A stretch of DNA of 64,000 bases from Sindora glabra (Eukaryota > Streptophyta > Magnoliopsida > Fabales > Fabaceae): assembly GCA_020226215.1 (NCBI GenBank), contig CM035236.1:1803001-1867000 (forward strand), in the 5' to 3' direction. Below the pieces are notes generated by a model. It was not told the DNA's origin. It saw only the letters and a program-made list of their open reading frames with translations, and did no database searches. The position numbers were made by a program, and so were the translations under genes. Positions 35,961-48,337 of this stretch are shown one piece after another. The number at the start of each line of letters is the position of its first letter. Within the stretch, counting starts at the first letter, position 1.

Positions 35961-37519
35961 ACAACAGTGCACAACGCATGACTAAGTTGTCAACGTCGCA
36001 AGGAATTGTTGAGGAAGGAAAAATATAATCCCAGAAGTGCCATATTTTACGTTTATCTTATTATATATTCCGCCAGCAAAATCTCTCCCAAGCTATTCCC
36101 ACAAAAATATGTAAAACAACACACTTTGAATATATTCTATCCTCATCTACCAATTGGCATTAAATTACTCAGCAAGCAAAGATTTAACCATACTCATTGT
36201 CATCTTTATTGCCTCCAAAGCTGTTCAAAGATTCACCCTCATAATGAGCCACCCACGACCCCAATTCATCATCTTAATCTTAAACTGCCACTAGCAGCTA
36301 AAGCCAATCTCCACAACTTTCCATCAACTGATTAAACTGTCTCTGGTATAGAACATTAACCACAATGGTCACAAACTCAACTTTCCAGCAATAAGTCTGC
36401 AAAAACAAGCAAAACCTATCATTGGCCAAGTACCATGCAAGAAAACTAATTGAAAATTTTGCACTCTATTATGAAGATTGCTTCAGCTATATGACAATAA
36501 CTGAAAATATCATAGCAGCTCTCAGACAACTTATACACATTCCCCTTCAGGGGTCAAGGCAACTTCGTGATTAAAACAAATAGTATATAAGCCAACCCAA
36601 TGAGAAAACTATAGGTGCAGGCTAATCCAGAAAATTCCAGTCCAAGAAGTTCAGGGGGAAGAGGGAAGGAAAAGGCAAAAGAGTTTTGGATTTTAATAAA
36701 AGAATAATAAAGATTATTGATTTCCTCATTAAGCCATTCAAAAATGGTAGGTGGATTGCCTGAGGGTTATTCCATCTACCACCATGTATTACAAGGGAAT
36801 TTAGGGCTTACTTATTACAAGGGAGTTCGGTAAGGGACATAGTTAATTTGACAAGCAGAATTTTGTTTCAGAAATTAGTTATAATCTAAATACAAGAGAT
36901 ACGTAAGACATCATGTCATTAATTCGACAAGCCCATATTATTGTTTCACAAATATGTTATAATCTAAGGAGGGAGATGGAGCTGCTAGGGAAAAATATAT
37001 AATAAAATACGTCTCTCATAATTTATTGATCTATTTGCCTCTTCTTGGATAGTGTGCTTTCACCAGATCATCAGAAAAGAAAAGGCTAGAAATCCAACAT
37101 AAATAACAGTCACCAGCCTAAGTGCAAATCCCACAAAACAGAGAAGGAGAAAAATGTCCGGTAAAACCATCAACCAATGTCTTATTTGGCTATCCTTTAA
37201 AAACAATTATATCTTCTTCCACGCCAAACCTGAAATCCAACCACTCAAACAAATCAACCCTAAACTTAGAATCTTAAACCCATAACCCTAAACCTGAAAT
37301 ACAACCTCTCTAAAACAAATCAACCAATAAACCATCCTAATGTAACTTCAGCTTAGTTTGATAAAATTAAGACTCCATTTGTTTCATCAACAAGCATTTT
37401 CCTTAGGAAAATATCATTTGCATGTAAAGTAATGAAAGAATAACATATCACTTATACTTGTGGTTTAAAAAATATGACACGTTGAGTTATAATAGTAGAG
37501 GAAAGCAAATTCCTCTTTT
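35961..37519. other. Intergenic DNA 3' of the BTB gene, with a hairpin and a small duplication
   Basis: No gene is seen. A hairpin GGTAGGTGGA...TCCATCTACC lies at about 36749-36781. Two related ~58-base direct copies (TTAATTYGACAAGCMNATNTT...TTATAATCTAA) lie at 36844-36895 and 36917-36968. The plus-strand open frame at 36006-36335 has no recognised domain. Confidence 0.4.
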
Positions 37520-37536
37520 GGGGGGGGGGGGGGGGG
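37520..37536 (+). repeat. G17 homopolymer
   Basis: Seventeen consecutive G on the plus strand in very AT-rich DNA, just beyond the expected 3' end of the BTB gene. It may form a quadruplex, or it may be partly a sequencing artefact in length. Confidence 0.95.
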
Positions 37537-37890
37537 AAGAATTTGTTCTTTATACTTAACATTAAACAAATAAAGCATTTGCCCTCTTCATCTCATTTTA
37601 TAATTATATTTTACGGAAAATATTTTCCATCCAAACAAACGGAGGCTAAATGTAAGCACCAAACATTAGCACTAAGGACTTTAGACCCTAGTTTAATGGC
37701 TTTTAACAACAGCGTAACAATGAATGCTGAATATTGCAATTAAACACACCCTCAGTGAGACTATTCAGCCAGGTCTTGAAAAAGATCAAATGTAACCATT
37801 ATAGAGGAATCAGGGTAGATGATCATGAGAAGGCACAATTGAGGCAACATACCCAAGTGCCAGCAGTTGTTACATCTGGGATGATCAGCC
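37537..37890 (-). other. Probable 3' UTR of the BTB/POZ gene
   Basis: This directly follows the TAA stop of the BTB gene on the minus strand. The right ~150 bases are balanced in composition, as in a UTR, and then become AT-rich. The poly(A) position is not determined. Confidence 0.5.
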
Positions 37891-40031
37891 TTAAGGGTTA
37901 TCAATTGTTGCAGTTGTGATTCGTAATTCTTGTGGCCGCTCTTGCTCTCCACTCCGCTTCCAGAAAGCTCTTCTCCACCAAACTTCAAAACCTCTTTGTA
38001 TATTCGGGCAGTCTTCACCAGAGTTCAAGAAGCGGTTAAACCAAGCAAGCAAAATTTCCTGTTGCCTGGGTAAAGGCAAAGTGAGAATGGTGTTACTGAG
38101 ACCATCCTCAATTAGGTGTCGATCAAGGCCTCTGGATGCCCTCCTCATCCAACCAAAATCGTCATAAAAAGGCACCAACCATGTTTTTAAAAGTAGACAC
38201 CTGACATCTTTAGAAGCCAATAATTGTCCTTTCCCAATCCCAACAAACAATCTTGCTGTAACTCTGCTAACCTCAAACCTGTGAACTGCAGGCACTTTAG
38301 AATGTGCTTGGGATAATTCAGATTGAGATGCCCATGTTTTCAGGAAATCCTCCGCGATCTGCCTCTCAATTAAAATATCCAAAATCCAATGCAAATTATC
38401 TGCTTGTCTTGCAATTTGACCCACATCCCGCAGGTCTGAAGCTGCAGCCTGCAAAAAATGGTGACGAAGTAATTGCATACAATCATCACATGCCAGGTAT
38501 ATTGACTCCTTGCGAAGATCACTTTGAGTTGAATTTTCACGAAGCATCTTTGACACTAACCCCTTCATCTCACGCCTAGCCTTCTCATCTTTGCCTTCGA
38601 GAACAACACGGATAAGTTTAAGAAGAACTTCCTCATTATCATTTCCCTCTTCGTTTCCACTGGTAACATCAGTTGAAACCCTCTTCAAAACATCGCCAGC
38701 TCCCACAGCTTCAAGATGAAGCTCGGATAGAAGAGAGGCCACCTTCTCTTCTTCATCCTCTGCCCAAGGGGCAGCTTCCAAGTACTCCAAACAAGACAGT
38801 ACCCCCGCATCAAATCCAATAGCAGCAGAAACCTAACATACTCCAATGTCAGCAATTGGTTCAATATCAGAAAATTATGAACCCGAGGCTTTGATTGAAG
38901 GAAAGAAAAATAATAAAAGGAGAAGACTGAATTGTCTAATGGAATTTATTAGAATGTTTATAGTATATTGTTAGGTGAAGTTCGTCTCTATGTCCCATAA
39001 ACAGTTGATATCCCAAATTCAAATATCTACCTAACCCTACAGTTTCTCTAACCAATGAAACAATGTGAATATTAAACCAAAACATCAACAGATAAAAACA
39101 TTCAGAAGGAGAAGGAGATCACCTTTAAGATACCAAGGACTCTGGAAACATCCTCCCTCATCAGCTTTTTCCTAAGATCCTTACAGTACATCAACCTCAA
39201 CGTCTCGATGTAAATTTCAACGTCATCACAGTCAGCAATTTCAACAATGTACGGCAACGATCGCTGCTGCTTCGTCCACCGATCTGAGAGTTTCACGGCG
39301 AAGAATCTGCTATGGGCGACGAGAATTTGCCGGTGGACGTTCATAGAAACGGTAATCCCATCACTGGAACTCAGTGTAAGCTTGATATCACTGGAAGCCG
39401 GGTCGTTGAACTGGTTACCGGGGCTCCGTGTAGACAATATATCCGATATTCGTTGCATCATCATAGCTTGACGGTCCTGGACCAAAAGTTGGGGCTTTTG
39501 TGACGATACAGAAAAGCTGTGAGGTGGGATCTGAGTTCTAGGGTGCATATCGGGTTCGCTAGCCATCATCTCGAAAAGGGTTGGGCTCGATCGAGTTTTG
39601 TCAGTCGGTGGAGGCGGCGACATTGGGTTCAATAGTCCGGCAGTGAGTGCAGAGTTGAATTTGGTGAAGCTAGAAGGGAAAGAATCTTGAGCAGAGTGGC
39701 CATTCGCGGGGCTACCATTGGCGTTCGATGGTGGGTGGGTAAAATCCATGATTGGGGAAAATCTGCCAGGTGAATATCGAATTCTGTGCGTTGACGGCGA
39801 ATCAGCTGATGGGTCTGTGGTTGGTGATTCTTGGTTTCGGCTTGAGTACACAGGGTTATCAGAGTTAGGGCGGGATTCCGGTGGGGTCGGCGGTGGAGTG
39901 GAAGATTGAGCGTCGTCAGTAGTGGTGGTAGATGCAGAGGCAGAGATAGTTGTTTCGCGAAACTTGCGACGCTTGGGCTTAGCGGGCTGATTTTGGACTT
40001 TGAGGTAAGTTTTTGCTGTCGTCGCTGCCAT
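37891..40031 (-). CDS. BTB/POZ domain-containing protein, At1g63850-like, two exons
   Basis: Exon 1 is 40031-39123 (303 codons), the GT-AG intron is 39122-38833 (290 bases), and exon 2 is 38832-37891 ending TAA, giving 616 residues. The start is MAATTAKTYLK. Residues ~25-210 are Ser/Pro/Thr-rich and look disordered, after a basic KPKRRK (18-23) that could be a nuclear signal. A BTB fold begins near 213 (DIKLTLSSSDG, VHRQILVAHSRFFAVKLSDRW, YIVEIADCDDVEIYIETLRLMY). The C-terminal half carries DNLHWILDILIERQIAEDF, HRFEVSRVTARLFVGIGKGQLL and GLDRHLIEDGLSNTILTLPL, ending with NIQRGFEVWWRRAFW. This layout matches the plant-specific At1g63850 group. BTB proteins often act as CUL3 ubiquitin-ligase adaptors, but no role is established from sequence here. 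Its neighbours are intergenic DNA and a Copia element. Confidence in the model is high, in function low. Confidence 0.92.
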
Positions 40032-40330
40032 GAAATGTAGTACAGTTCCTGTACGTTGTCCTTTAGTTGGACGGCGTCGGCATCAGAGCGACGCACAGAG
40101 AGAGAGAAAGAAAGAGAGGAATTAATAAATGGCGAAAGAAACGAGATGACTCGGAAAAGACATGGAAACGGCAAGGAGATACTGAGAAATGGGATTTAGC
40201 GGAAGAAAGAGAAATACCAAAATATAATAAATTGATGGCCAATCTCTGCCAGTACAAGATTTTAAGGTTTGTCTGTATTTTTTTAAAGTTTTTACATAGT
40301 GTAGCAATGTTCGCCTGCTTAACAAATACT
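40032..40330 (-). promoter_or_regulatory. BTB gene 5' leader and proximal promoter
   Basis: Directly upstream of the ATG the gene strand has a CT-rich leader (plus-strand GA-rich 40097-40120). A seven-codon upstream frame (ATG 40083 to TAA 40063) sits 31 bases ahead of the main start. The start site itself is not fixed. Open frames on either strand here are shadows. Confidence 0.5.
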
Positions 40331-41534
40331 TTGAGGAAATGTAGGGAAGGGGAAAAAATAATAAAGTATGTGACAAAGTTAAAAAGAAATGTATTATATT
40401 ATCTGAAAAAAAAATCGAAGTAAATAGGTTTATTAGATTATTTATTTACTTATAACAATGAAATATGGTTGTTGAATCAGAATTCATTGGCTTCCCTTTC
40501 TTGTGAAACTATGGGTTGCATTAAGATGGTTCACTAGATGACATGAGACTGACATTTTAGATGACAGCACTAATGAAGTCATTGTTGCTGCTCACAAAAG
40601 TTGTAGTAAAAGATGGTCTTGTAACTTGTTGTGCAGGTGAATTCGTGGTGAATTCAAGGGTTATTCAAGGTTTTATAATGTGGGATGACATAATAATTTT
40701 AGAAATTAATAAATTAAAATTTATTTATCATATTTATTAAAAAATTAATAATTGTAATTAAATTATTTTAATTTACTAATTTTAAAATCTTGTAAATATT
40801 ATAATAAACACTTTAATTTGTCTAAATTTATTTTCTTTAATATATTATTTAAATTTAAATCCTTATAACCAATTGAGATCACGGAACTGAATAGCCACGT
40901 CGTTCTCCCGGAAGAAAGGTGGATTGATATGGACATGGCGATGCTAGAAAAACCAAAGGTTGCAAGAAGGGCCTCAAAAGATGGATACAGTGGGACCACA
41001 AAGGGAGGCTACAAGTGTAAAAGTTTTGCCCGATAAGCTAAAGTGGTCCATTAACTTTAGTTGGGCCTTGGCTTTAAGTCTTGTGTTTTGGAAATAGAAC
41101 CAGATCCAGGTGATGGGTATCCATGCCTTCCCAGCCTAGCAAGGTATCTTCCTGCATTAATTTCAATGAAATCAACTATATCTTCGGTTGTCATCATTTA
41201 GACATCTTGGTACAAAGTACACTTTTCAGAAAAGATTCATACTAGTTCTCACGGGTATTATGGAGTGATGTTTTGATATTTTTTTAATAGCAAATTCAAC
41301 CAAATCAAGCTCTGGACGAGTAAGAGCCGGAAGACACATCTTCGGACACTAACATCCAATCCATTGGAACGCAAGATTGTTCATCGAGATCAACATGTTA
41401 AAAGAAAGTCTACACATAAGAATAGCTTGTTCTCAGCCTTCTCACCTCATTAGGTTTTCATTAGAAAGGCAAAGGACAAATTTTGGACTTCATTTTGGCA
41501 GCACATATTAGAAAGTAAATGATAAAAAAAAATA
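40331..41534. other. Intergenic DNA upstream of the BTB gene
   Basis: Mixed composition. Balanced patches at 40870-41030 and 41100-41420 show no recognised domain in any frame. They might be distal promoter or remnants of a gene. The minus-strand open frame at 40799-40999 is not convincing. Confidence 0.4.
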
Positions 41535-41826
41535 TGTATAGTAGTATTTCTATTAATCAAAATATAAATAATGAAGCCTGGGTTAAAGCACACTACAAAA
41601 CATTATCTTTAGAGAAAAAATGTCTCATTGCACTAGAAATTTGAGATTTAATGCGCTGCTTTTCCAAGATACATTAACTTGTTGAACCAATTGAGTGTAA
41701 TGAATAATCTCCAAACTGATGAACACTGATACTCATAAAAATTTAAACCTATTTAATTAATAACTCATAGTATTTAAGAGAAAAATTAAGAACTAGAGCT
41801 AATTATTTGTATATACTTGTCACTGG

Positions 41827-41879
<53 letters not shown>

Positions 41880-42064
41880 AAAATCTGATATGGTTCAATA
41901 ACTAGTATAAAAATATCTAACAAATTTGTTATGGTTCAACAACCATAGAGAAAAAATTGACATGATAATAAATGGGAGAAAAATGGGGAAGATAAATATT
42001 AGAAAACTGATTATTAGCAAAATATTTTAATTTAAATTTTAAATTACAAAAAAATCTTCCAACA
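41535..42064 (-). repeat. Copia 3' LTR
   Basis: About 530 bases, colinear with the 5' LTR over most of its length but lacking a ~60-base part near 41570. It holds its own (AT)n run (41828-41877) at the place where the partner has one. Confidence 0.85.
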
Positions 42065-42649
42065 TTCCCTCACATAATTCAAAATTTAAAGCATTTGTAA
42101 AACTAAACTAAAATAAAAAATTTAGTTTGAATTTTAAGAAAGCGTATAATAATACTATATTTTGGGCATAAAAAACCTTCTAGATTTAATCCTTACACCT
42201 AGTACTCATGTACCTCCACCCGAGAAGATATAGAAACTTGCTTATTTTGAGCCACATCCACTTGAGTTGAGCTTTAGAACATAACACATATAGTATAGGT
42301 GTTCATTTAGGTTCTAATCAGTGGTTATGCATTACAACCTTGCACATGTATCTTGTTTCATGAGTATCACTTAAAGATTAGCCTATATCTCGCAGTGACA
42401 GCCCCTCACTACATTCACTAGGTGAACCTTACAAATTATTGTCGTTGGGTTCATTAAGAGGTATTTTTAATTTGATTTTAAAAATTATACACCTTAACCT
42501 TATAATTGCCACAGTTTAAAGTACACCTCGCCATAGGAATAGAACTAAGAATAGCTCTGTAAGAAAAACATACTTTTAGTGTACTTTAGTCAACAAATAA
42601 CTTTGTTATTACCCGTTGAACTCTATTCATGGGATCGCCATTCACTTGG
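42065..42649 (-). other. Copia internal 3' non-coding region
   Basis: Lies between the end of the RNase H remnant and the 3' LTR. It ends with the purine-rich tract next to the LTR. No domain is visible. Confidence 0.6.
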
Positions 42650-44510
42650 AGACAAGCATCCATTATTATGACTAGTTGATTGGCTTTAGTCTTATTCCCC
42701 TCAATGACTCAAGTACCTATTGATGTATTAACCCTTTTGTAAGCAAATCTGCAAGATTATTTTTTGACCTAATAAAGTTAAGAGAAATAACTCCATGAGA
42801 TATCAATTTTCTAATAGACTTGTATCTCACTCGTAGATGTCTCCTTTTTTTATTAAAATTTTTGCTAGTAACTTTAGTTATAGCAATTTGCTATCACAAT
42901 GCATTAAGATTAGAGGTATAGACTTATTCAACAATAGTAAATCACATATAAGATTTTTAAAAAATTCAGCCTCACTACTAGTAGTATCTAAAGCAATAAT
43001 CTCAGCTTCCATAGTAGAATGTGAAATAATAGTCTATTTTATAGATTTTCAAGTTACTACACCTCCAGCCAATGTAAAAACATAACCATTAGTTAATTTT
43101 ATTTCATCAAAATTAGAAATCAAATTTGCATCACTAAACCCCTCAATAATAACAAGATGAGTATAATCAATATCATAATTGATAGTTCCCTTAAGATATC
43201 TAAATGCCTTTTTTAATGCAATCCAATATGAATGATCAGGATTATGAATATACCTCCCTAATCTACTAATTGCATATGCGATATCAGGTCTAGAGAAATT
43301 TGTCAAATGCAATAAGGAACTAATAATTTGAGCATATTTATGTAAAGAAACACCTTCACTCGTAATGCAAATGAATCAAAACAATGCCATCATCTTTCTT
43401 TATTAACTTAAAACCTAAAATCACATCTACAAGACTAGGGTCCTTTATATCAAAATTGCAAAACGAGAAAGATTTCACATTTTTTATAACATTCAAATTA
43501 CTCTCAAATATTAATATATCATCCACATATGAATATAGAATAACACATGCACCATCAATAAGTTGTTTCATATAAACACATTTATCACTATTATTAATTT
43601 AAAAATCATAGGAAAGAATAACTTGATCAAATTTTTCATGCCATTGCTTAAGCATTTATTTTAAATTATATAAGGACTTAACAAGTTTGCAAACTTTCTT
43701 TTCTTTTTCAAGTTCTACAAAACATTCAAGTTGGTCTATATAAATCTCTTTCTCTAAATCACCATTTAAAAATGTAGTTTTATCATCCATTTAGTGAATA
43801 TCTAAGCTAAAAACACAAGCAATAGTAATTAAAACTCTAATAGTAGTTACCTTAGAAACAGGAGAATATGTGTCAAAGAAATCAACACCTTCTACCTGGG
43901 GTACACCCAACAACAATAAATCTAACTTTATATTTTTCAATAGAATCATCAATCCTTAACTTTTTATGAAAAACCCATTTGCAGTGAATACTCTTACAAC
44001 TAAGAGGAAGATTAGTCAAAAACCAAGTTTTATTGGTTTTAAAGGAGTTCATCTCATCATTAATAGCATCCTTTCGAAAAGAAGCATTTAGAGACCTTAT
44101 GGCCTCATTATACATTTTAGGATCATCCTCAAGTAGGAATGAATAAAATTCAAGACCCAAATCCTTGACTTTTCTAGCCTTTTTGCTTCTTCTAGGTTTA
44201 GGTTTAACTTCTATATTGGTATTACTCCTAAGGTCATATTAGAACTAGAGGACTCACTAACATGTTTAGACCATTTATTCTTCAATAAAAAAATATTTTC
44301 AAAGAAAATAGTATCTCAAGATTCCATAATAGTATTATTAGAAATTTTAGCAATCTCAGAATTTATCACAAAAAATCTATAAGTAGTACTATGCAAAGAA
44401 TATCCAACAAAAACACAATCAATAGTTTTGGGTCCAATTTTTCTTTTCTTATTAATAGGAATATTAACTTTTGTAAGACACCCCCATACTTTAAGATGTT
44501 TCAAATTTAG
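42650..44510 (-). pseudogene. Copia pol remnant (integrase end, reverse transcriptase, RNase H)
   Basis: Minus-strand readings in order: HLKVWGCLTKV and KIGPKTIDCVFVGYS (44500-44400), the Copia integrase C-terminal block; NKTWFLTNLP and CKWVFHKKLR (44030-43960), the start of reverse transcriptase; and CVILYSYVDDILIFES (43550-43500) with the YVDD catalytic motif. Next come SRPDIAYAISRLGRY and FRYLKGTINYDIDY (43300-43150), and the RNase H part STMEAEIIALD (~43010). HLRVRYKSI and NNLADLLTKGL (~42840-42730) end the protein. Frameshifts and stops separate the pieces. In intact elements this polyprotein copies RNA into DNA and inserts it. The order integrase before reverse transcriptase is diagnostic of Copia. 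Confidence 0.87.
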
Positions 44511-44806
44511 TTTTCTATTTTTCCATGACTTCTATTTTTCTCTAGAAGATGTTGATATTTTCTTTTTAATTTTAAAACCAGAAATCACATAATTTAGATT
44601 TAATTCAATAAACCAAAATTTCATTTATTGTTGCCAGCAATAAAAATTTTCATCAATGAATTCTTTAGGTTATTAGAAAGAGACCTAATCATATCTATAA
44701 CAGATATTTTTATTAATGGAAATACTACTCGAGATAATTTTTCTCTCTAAGATCGTTAGAAAAGAAATAGAAAAAATAGAATAATAACAAATTGTCAATA
44801 TAAGAA
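44511..44806 (-). other. Copia internal leader remnant
   Basis: The short gap between the 5' LTR and the integrase remnant has no gag or protease signature and no TGGTATCAGAGC-type primer-binding site. It reflects the internal deletion. Confidence 0.55.
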
Positions 44807-45152
44807 TGGGTAGTAACATTTTTTATTAATCAAATTATAAATAATGTAACTAACAATAATCAATAAGATCAAAGAATAAAATAAATTTAGAGAATGAGTT
44901 TAGAGAAGCTTAGGTTCAAGTACAACGCAAAACATTATCCATAGAGAGAAAGCACCCTATTGCATTAGAAATTTGAGATTTAATGTGCTCCTTTCCTAAG
45001 ATACGCTAACCCGTCAGACCAATGGAGTACAAAGAGTGATCCCTGAATCAATGAACACCGATACTCATAAAAATTTAAATCTATTTAATTTATAACTCAT
45101 AATATTTAAGAGAAAACTTGAGAACTAGAGTTAATTATCTATATATGCTTAC

Positions 45153-45227
<75 letters not shown>

Positions 45228-45411
45228 AAAATCTAATATGGTTCAATAACAAGCATGAAAATCTCTAACAAATCCGATATGATTAAACAACTATAGAGAA
45301 AAATTAACATGATAATAAATGGGAGAAAAATAAGAAAGATAAACATTAGAAAATTTATTATTAGAAAAATATTTTAATTTAAATTTTAAATTACGAAAAA
45401 ATCTTCCAACA
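44807..45411 (-). repeat. Copia 5' LTR
   Basis: About 605 bases, related along its length to 41535-42064. It carries a longer (AT)n run (~45157-45224) than its partner. Confidence 0.85.
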
Positions 45412-46228
45412 GCACACTACAACAATTATTGATTGCCGACAACCACTATAAATTATAAGACATTAAAACTCTTATTGTTCTGGGTTTTGTTATTTTAATA
45501 TTTTGTTGCATTTTTATCTTTGTAGGTATAGCCTTTATTAGGCATGGTTTGTACAAGGTTTGTCTATTCCTTCCAACTCTTTCATGAATAACCCTAAAAA
45601 AAAAAAATCAGCATCTAATAAATTTATTCAGTGCAATTTAATTTACAGTAAATTGCATTGTAATGCCCCGTGCTGGACTTCCTTTCAAAGATGTGTTAGC
45701 ACTAATCTTTATTTCAAATAAGTATTAGTTTTATGAGTTATTAGTATTATATTCCTAAAATACTTTTTTTTAATTATGAGAAGGCGGTTATGAATTAGGA
45801 ACTTTAAAAAAGTATAACTTCATAATTAGTTAACTAATTTTTACAAATGAACACTTATTTTTATTTATCTTCTTATGATTTTTCAATAGGGAATAAGAAA
45901 ATTTAATTTTGATGGAGATCACTTGATTGGAAACACTTAAATTAAGTTTAAAACTTTGAACACCCATAACTTTACTTCTAGTTATCTAATTAAGGTAAAT
46001 TATATATCGATTTCATATAATTTTTTGAGATTTATGTGATAGAAAAAGTTGAAGGCATTTTACCCACTCTATCTAGTGAAAAAAAGACTTTTTTAATAAT
46101 TTTTTTAATTTTTCTTCATCTTTTTATTTTTTTACCAGTCTTAACCTCATTTTTCTCAATTTAAATTCATTTAAATTCCATATTAAATTTTTGCTCCCTA
46201 ATTCTTTTAGTGTATAAAACTTCCTTAA
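45412..46228. other. AT-rich DNA with possible CACTA end and Gypsy LTR start
   Basis: CACTACAACAATTATTG at 45415 resembles a CACTA terminus, and TGTAATGCCCCGTGCTGG at 45659 resembles a Gypsy LTR start followed by LTR-like text. Neither has a found partner end, so both stay tentative. Confidence 0.3.
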
Positions 46229-48337
46229 TAATCAAACTACCAGAGAGTAACATATTATTATTTATAAACCAAATAGTAATATGTTATTATTTCATCTCCA
46301 AATAATAACATAACCTAAAAACTTAAAATAAATAGATAAATTAAATCCCCTTAATAATCAAATTACTAAATAATAACATAATTTGGTCTTTCAACAATAA
46401 TATCAATCAAAAAATTTAACATAAATGAATAAATCAAGTCTCATTAAGAATCAAACTATCAAAGAAGAGGATATTACTATTTAGTTTATAGCCAATAACA
46501 TCGATTAAAAATTCTAAATAAATGGATAAATCAAGTTTTATTAATAATTAAACTGTTAAATAATAATATGTTATTATTTAATATTCAGATAATAATATAT
46601 TACTATTTTATTTCTAAATAGTAATATCGATCAAAAATTTAAAATAAGTAGATAAATCAAATCTTATTAATAACTAAACTATCAAAAAAGAGGATGTTAT
46701 TGTTTTGTCTCCAGATAGTAATATCGACTAAAAACTTAAAATAAATAGATAAATCAAATCTTATTAATAACCAAACTGTTAAAGAAGAACATGTTACTAT
46801 TTATTTTTCAAATAGTAACATGGTACTATTTTCTTTTCAAACAGTAATATCGACTAAAAACTTAAAATAAATAGATAAATTAAATCTCCTTAACAATTAA
46901 ATTACTAAATAATAGCATCTTACTATTCAGCCTCCAAATAGTAACATGTCACTATTTCATCTTTAAATAATAACATCAACTAAAAACTTAAAATAAATGA
47001 ATAATTTAAATCTTATTAACGATCAAACTGCTAAAAAAGAGGATATTACTATTTAATTTATAAACAATAACATCGATTAAAAACTCTAAGTAAATGGATA
47101 ATTCAAGTTTAATTAATAATTAAATTACTAAATAATAGTATGTTATTGTTTGATCTTCGAACAATAACATGTTACTATTTTATCTCTAAATAGTAACATT
47201 GACCAAAAACTTAAAATAAATAAATAAATTAAATTTTATTAATAATTAAATTATTAAAAAAGAGGATGTTACTATTTCATCTTCAAATAGTAACATCAAC
47301 TAATAACCCAAAATAAATAAATAAATTAAGTTTCATTAATAACCAAACTGCTAAAGAAAAGCATGTTTATTATTTAGTCTCCAAACAGTAATATATTACT
47401 ATTTAATTTTCAAACAGTAACATCCACTAAAAATTTAAAATAAATAGATTAATCAAGTCTCATTAATAATCAAATTACTAAATAATAGTAACATCGATTA
47501 AAAATTTGAAATAAATAAATAATAACTGTTTTATCTCCAAATAGAAACATCGATCAAAAACTTAAAATAAATGAATAATTCAAGTCTCATTAATAATTAA
47601 ATTATCAAATAACTGCATGTTACTGTCAATTCAAGTCAAATAACTGCATGTTACTATTTGGTCTCTAAATAGTAATATCGATAAAAAATTTAAAATAAAT
47701 AAATAATTCAAGCCTCATTAATAATTAAATTACTGAATAATAGTATGTTACTGTTTCACCTTCAGACAGTAATATGTTACTGTTTCATCTCCAAATAGTA
47801 ATATATTACTGTTTGACCTCCAAACAATAATATCGACTAAAAATTATTTCGTCTCTAAATAGTAATATCGATCAAAAATTTAAAATAAATAGATAAATTA
47901 AATTTTATTAATAATTACACTATTAAATAATAGCATATTACTATTTAGTCTTTAGATAGTAATATATTATTATTTCATCTCCAAACAGTAATATCGATTA
48001 AAAATTTAAAATAAATGAATAAATTAAGTCCTATTAACAACTAAATTACTAAAAAAAAGATATTACTATTTTATTTTCAAACAGTAACATCAATTAAAAA
48101 TTTAAAATAAATGAATAAATTAAATTTTATTAATAACTAAATTATCAAATAATAGCATGTTACTATTTAATCTTCAAACAATAACATGTTACTATTTCAT
48201 CCTTAAGTAATAATATCAATCAAAAACTTAAAATAAATGAATAAATTAAGTTGCATTAAAAATTAAATAGTCAAATAATAGTATATTACTATTTGATCTT
48301 TAAACAGTAACATATTATTGTTTGGTCTTCAAATACT
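46229..48337 (+). repeat. Tandem array of ~100-130-bp hairpin-bearing units
   Basis: About 18 imperfect units follow one another over 2.1 kb. Each has the anchor word AACTTAAAATAAATAGATAA (starts near 46326, 46407, 46509, 46635, 46733, 46859, 46986, 47083, 47207, 47305, 47432, 47553, 47687, 47876, 48003, 48098, 48226 and others). A spacer follows (TCTCATTAATAATCAAACT) and then a hairpin block ATGTTACTATTT..(7)..AAATAGTAACAT. At 47265-47297 the stem is 13 perfect base pairs around a 7-base loop. Unit length is variable and some hairpins are duplicated within units. No coding capacity. It may be a satellite-like expansion of an LTR or transposon segment. Confidence 0.85.

Larger units (their letters stand above)
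41535..45411 (-). mobile_element. Truncated Ty1/Copia retrotransposon with both LTRs
   Basis: The 3' LTR lies at 41535-42064 and the 5' LTR at 44807-45411 (gene order on the minus strand). Both begin TGTTGGAAGATTTTT and end in CA, on the minus strand. A purine-rich tract (GTGAGGGAA) abuts the inner edge of the 3' LTR. The internal 2.74 kb keeps only the end of integrase, reverse transcriptase and RNase H. Gag, protease and most of integrase are missing, so this is a deletion derivative. No primer-binding site and no target duplication are visible. Confidence 0.82.

Noticed and set aside
39629..40257. Alternative-frame proteins over the BTB first exon
   Set aside because: They are shadows of the true exon. 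The BTB frame has the family match and correct splice phases.
45415..45430. Firm CACTA terminus call
   Set aside because: Only one end is visible, with no partner, transposase or 3-bp duplication.
46229..48337. CRISPR-like array
   Set aside because: Units vary in length and sequence, have no unique spacers, and this is plant nuclear DNA. It is a degenerate tandem repeat.
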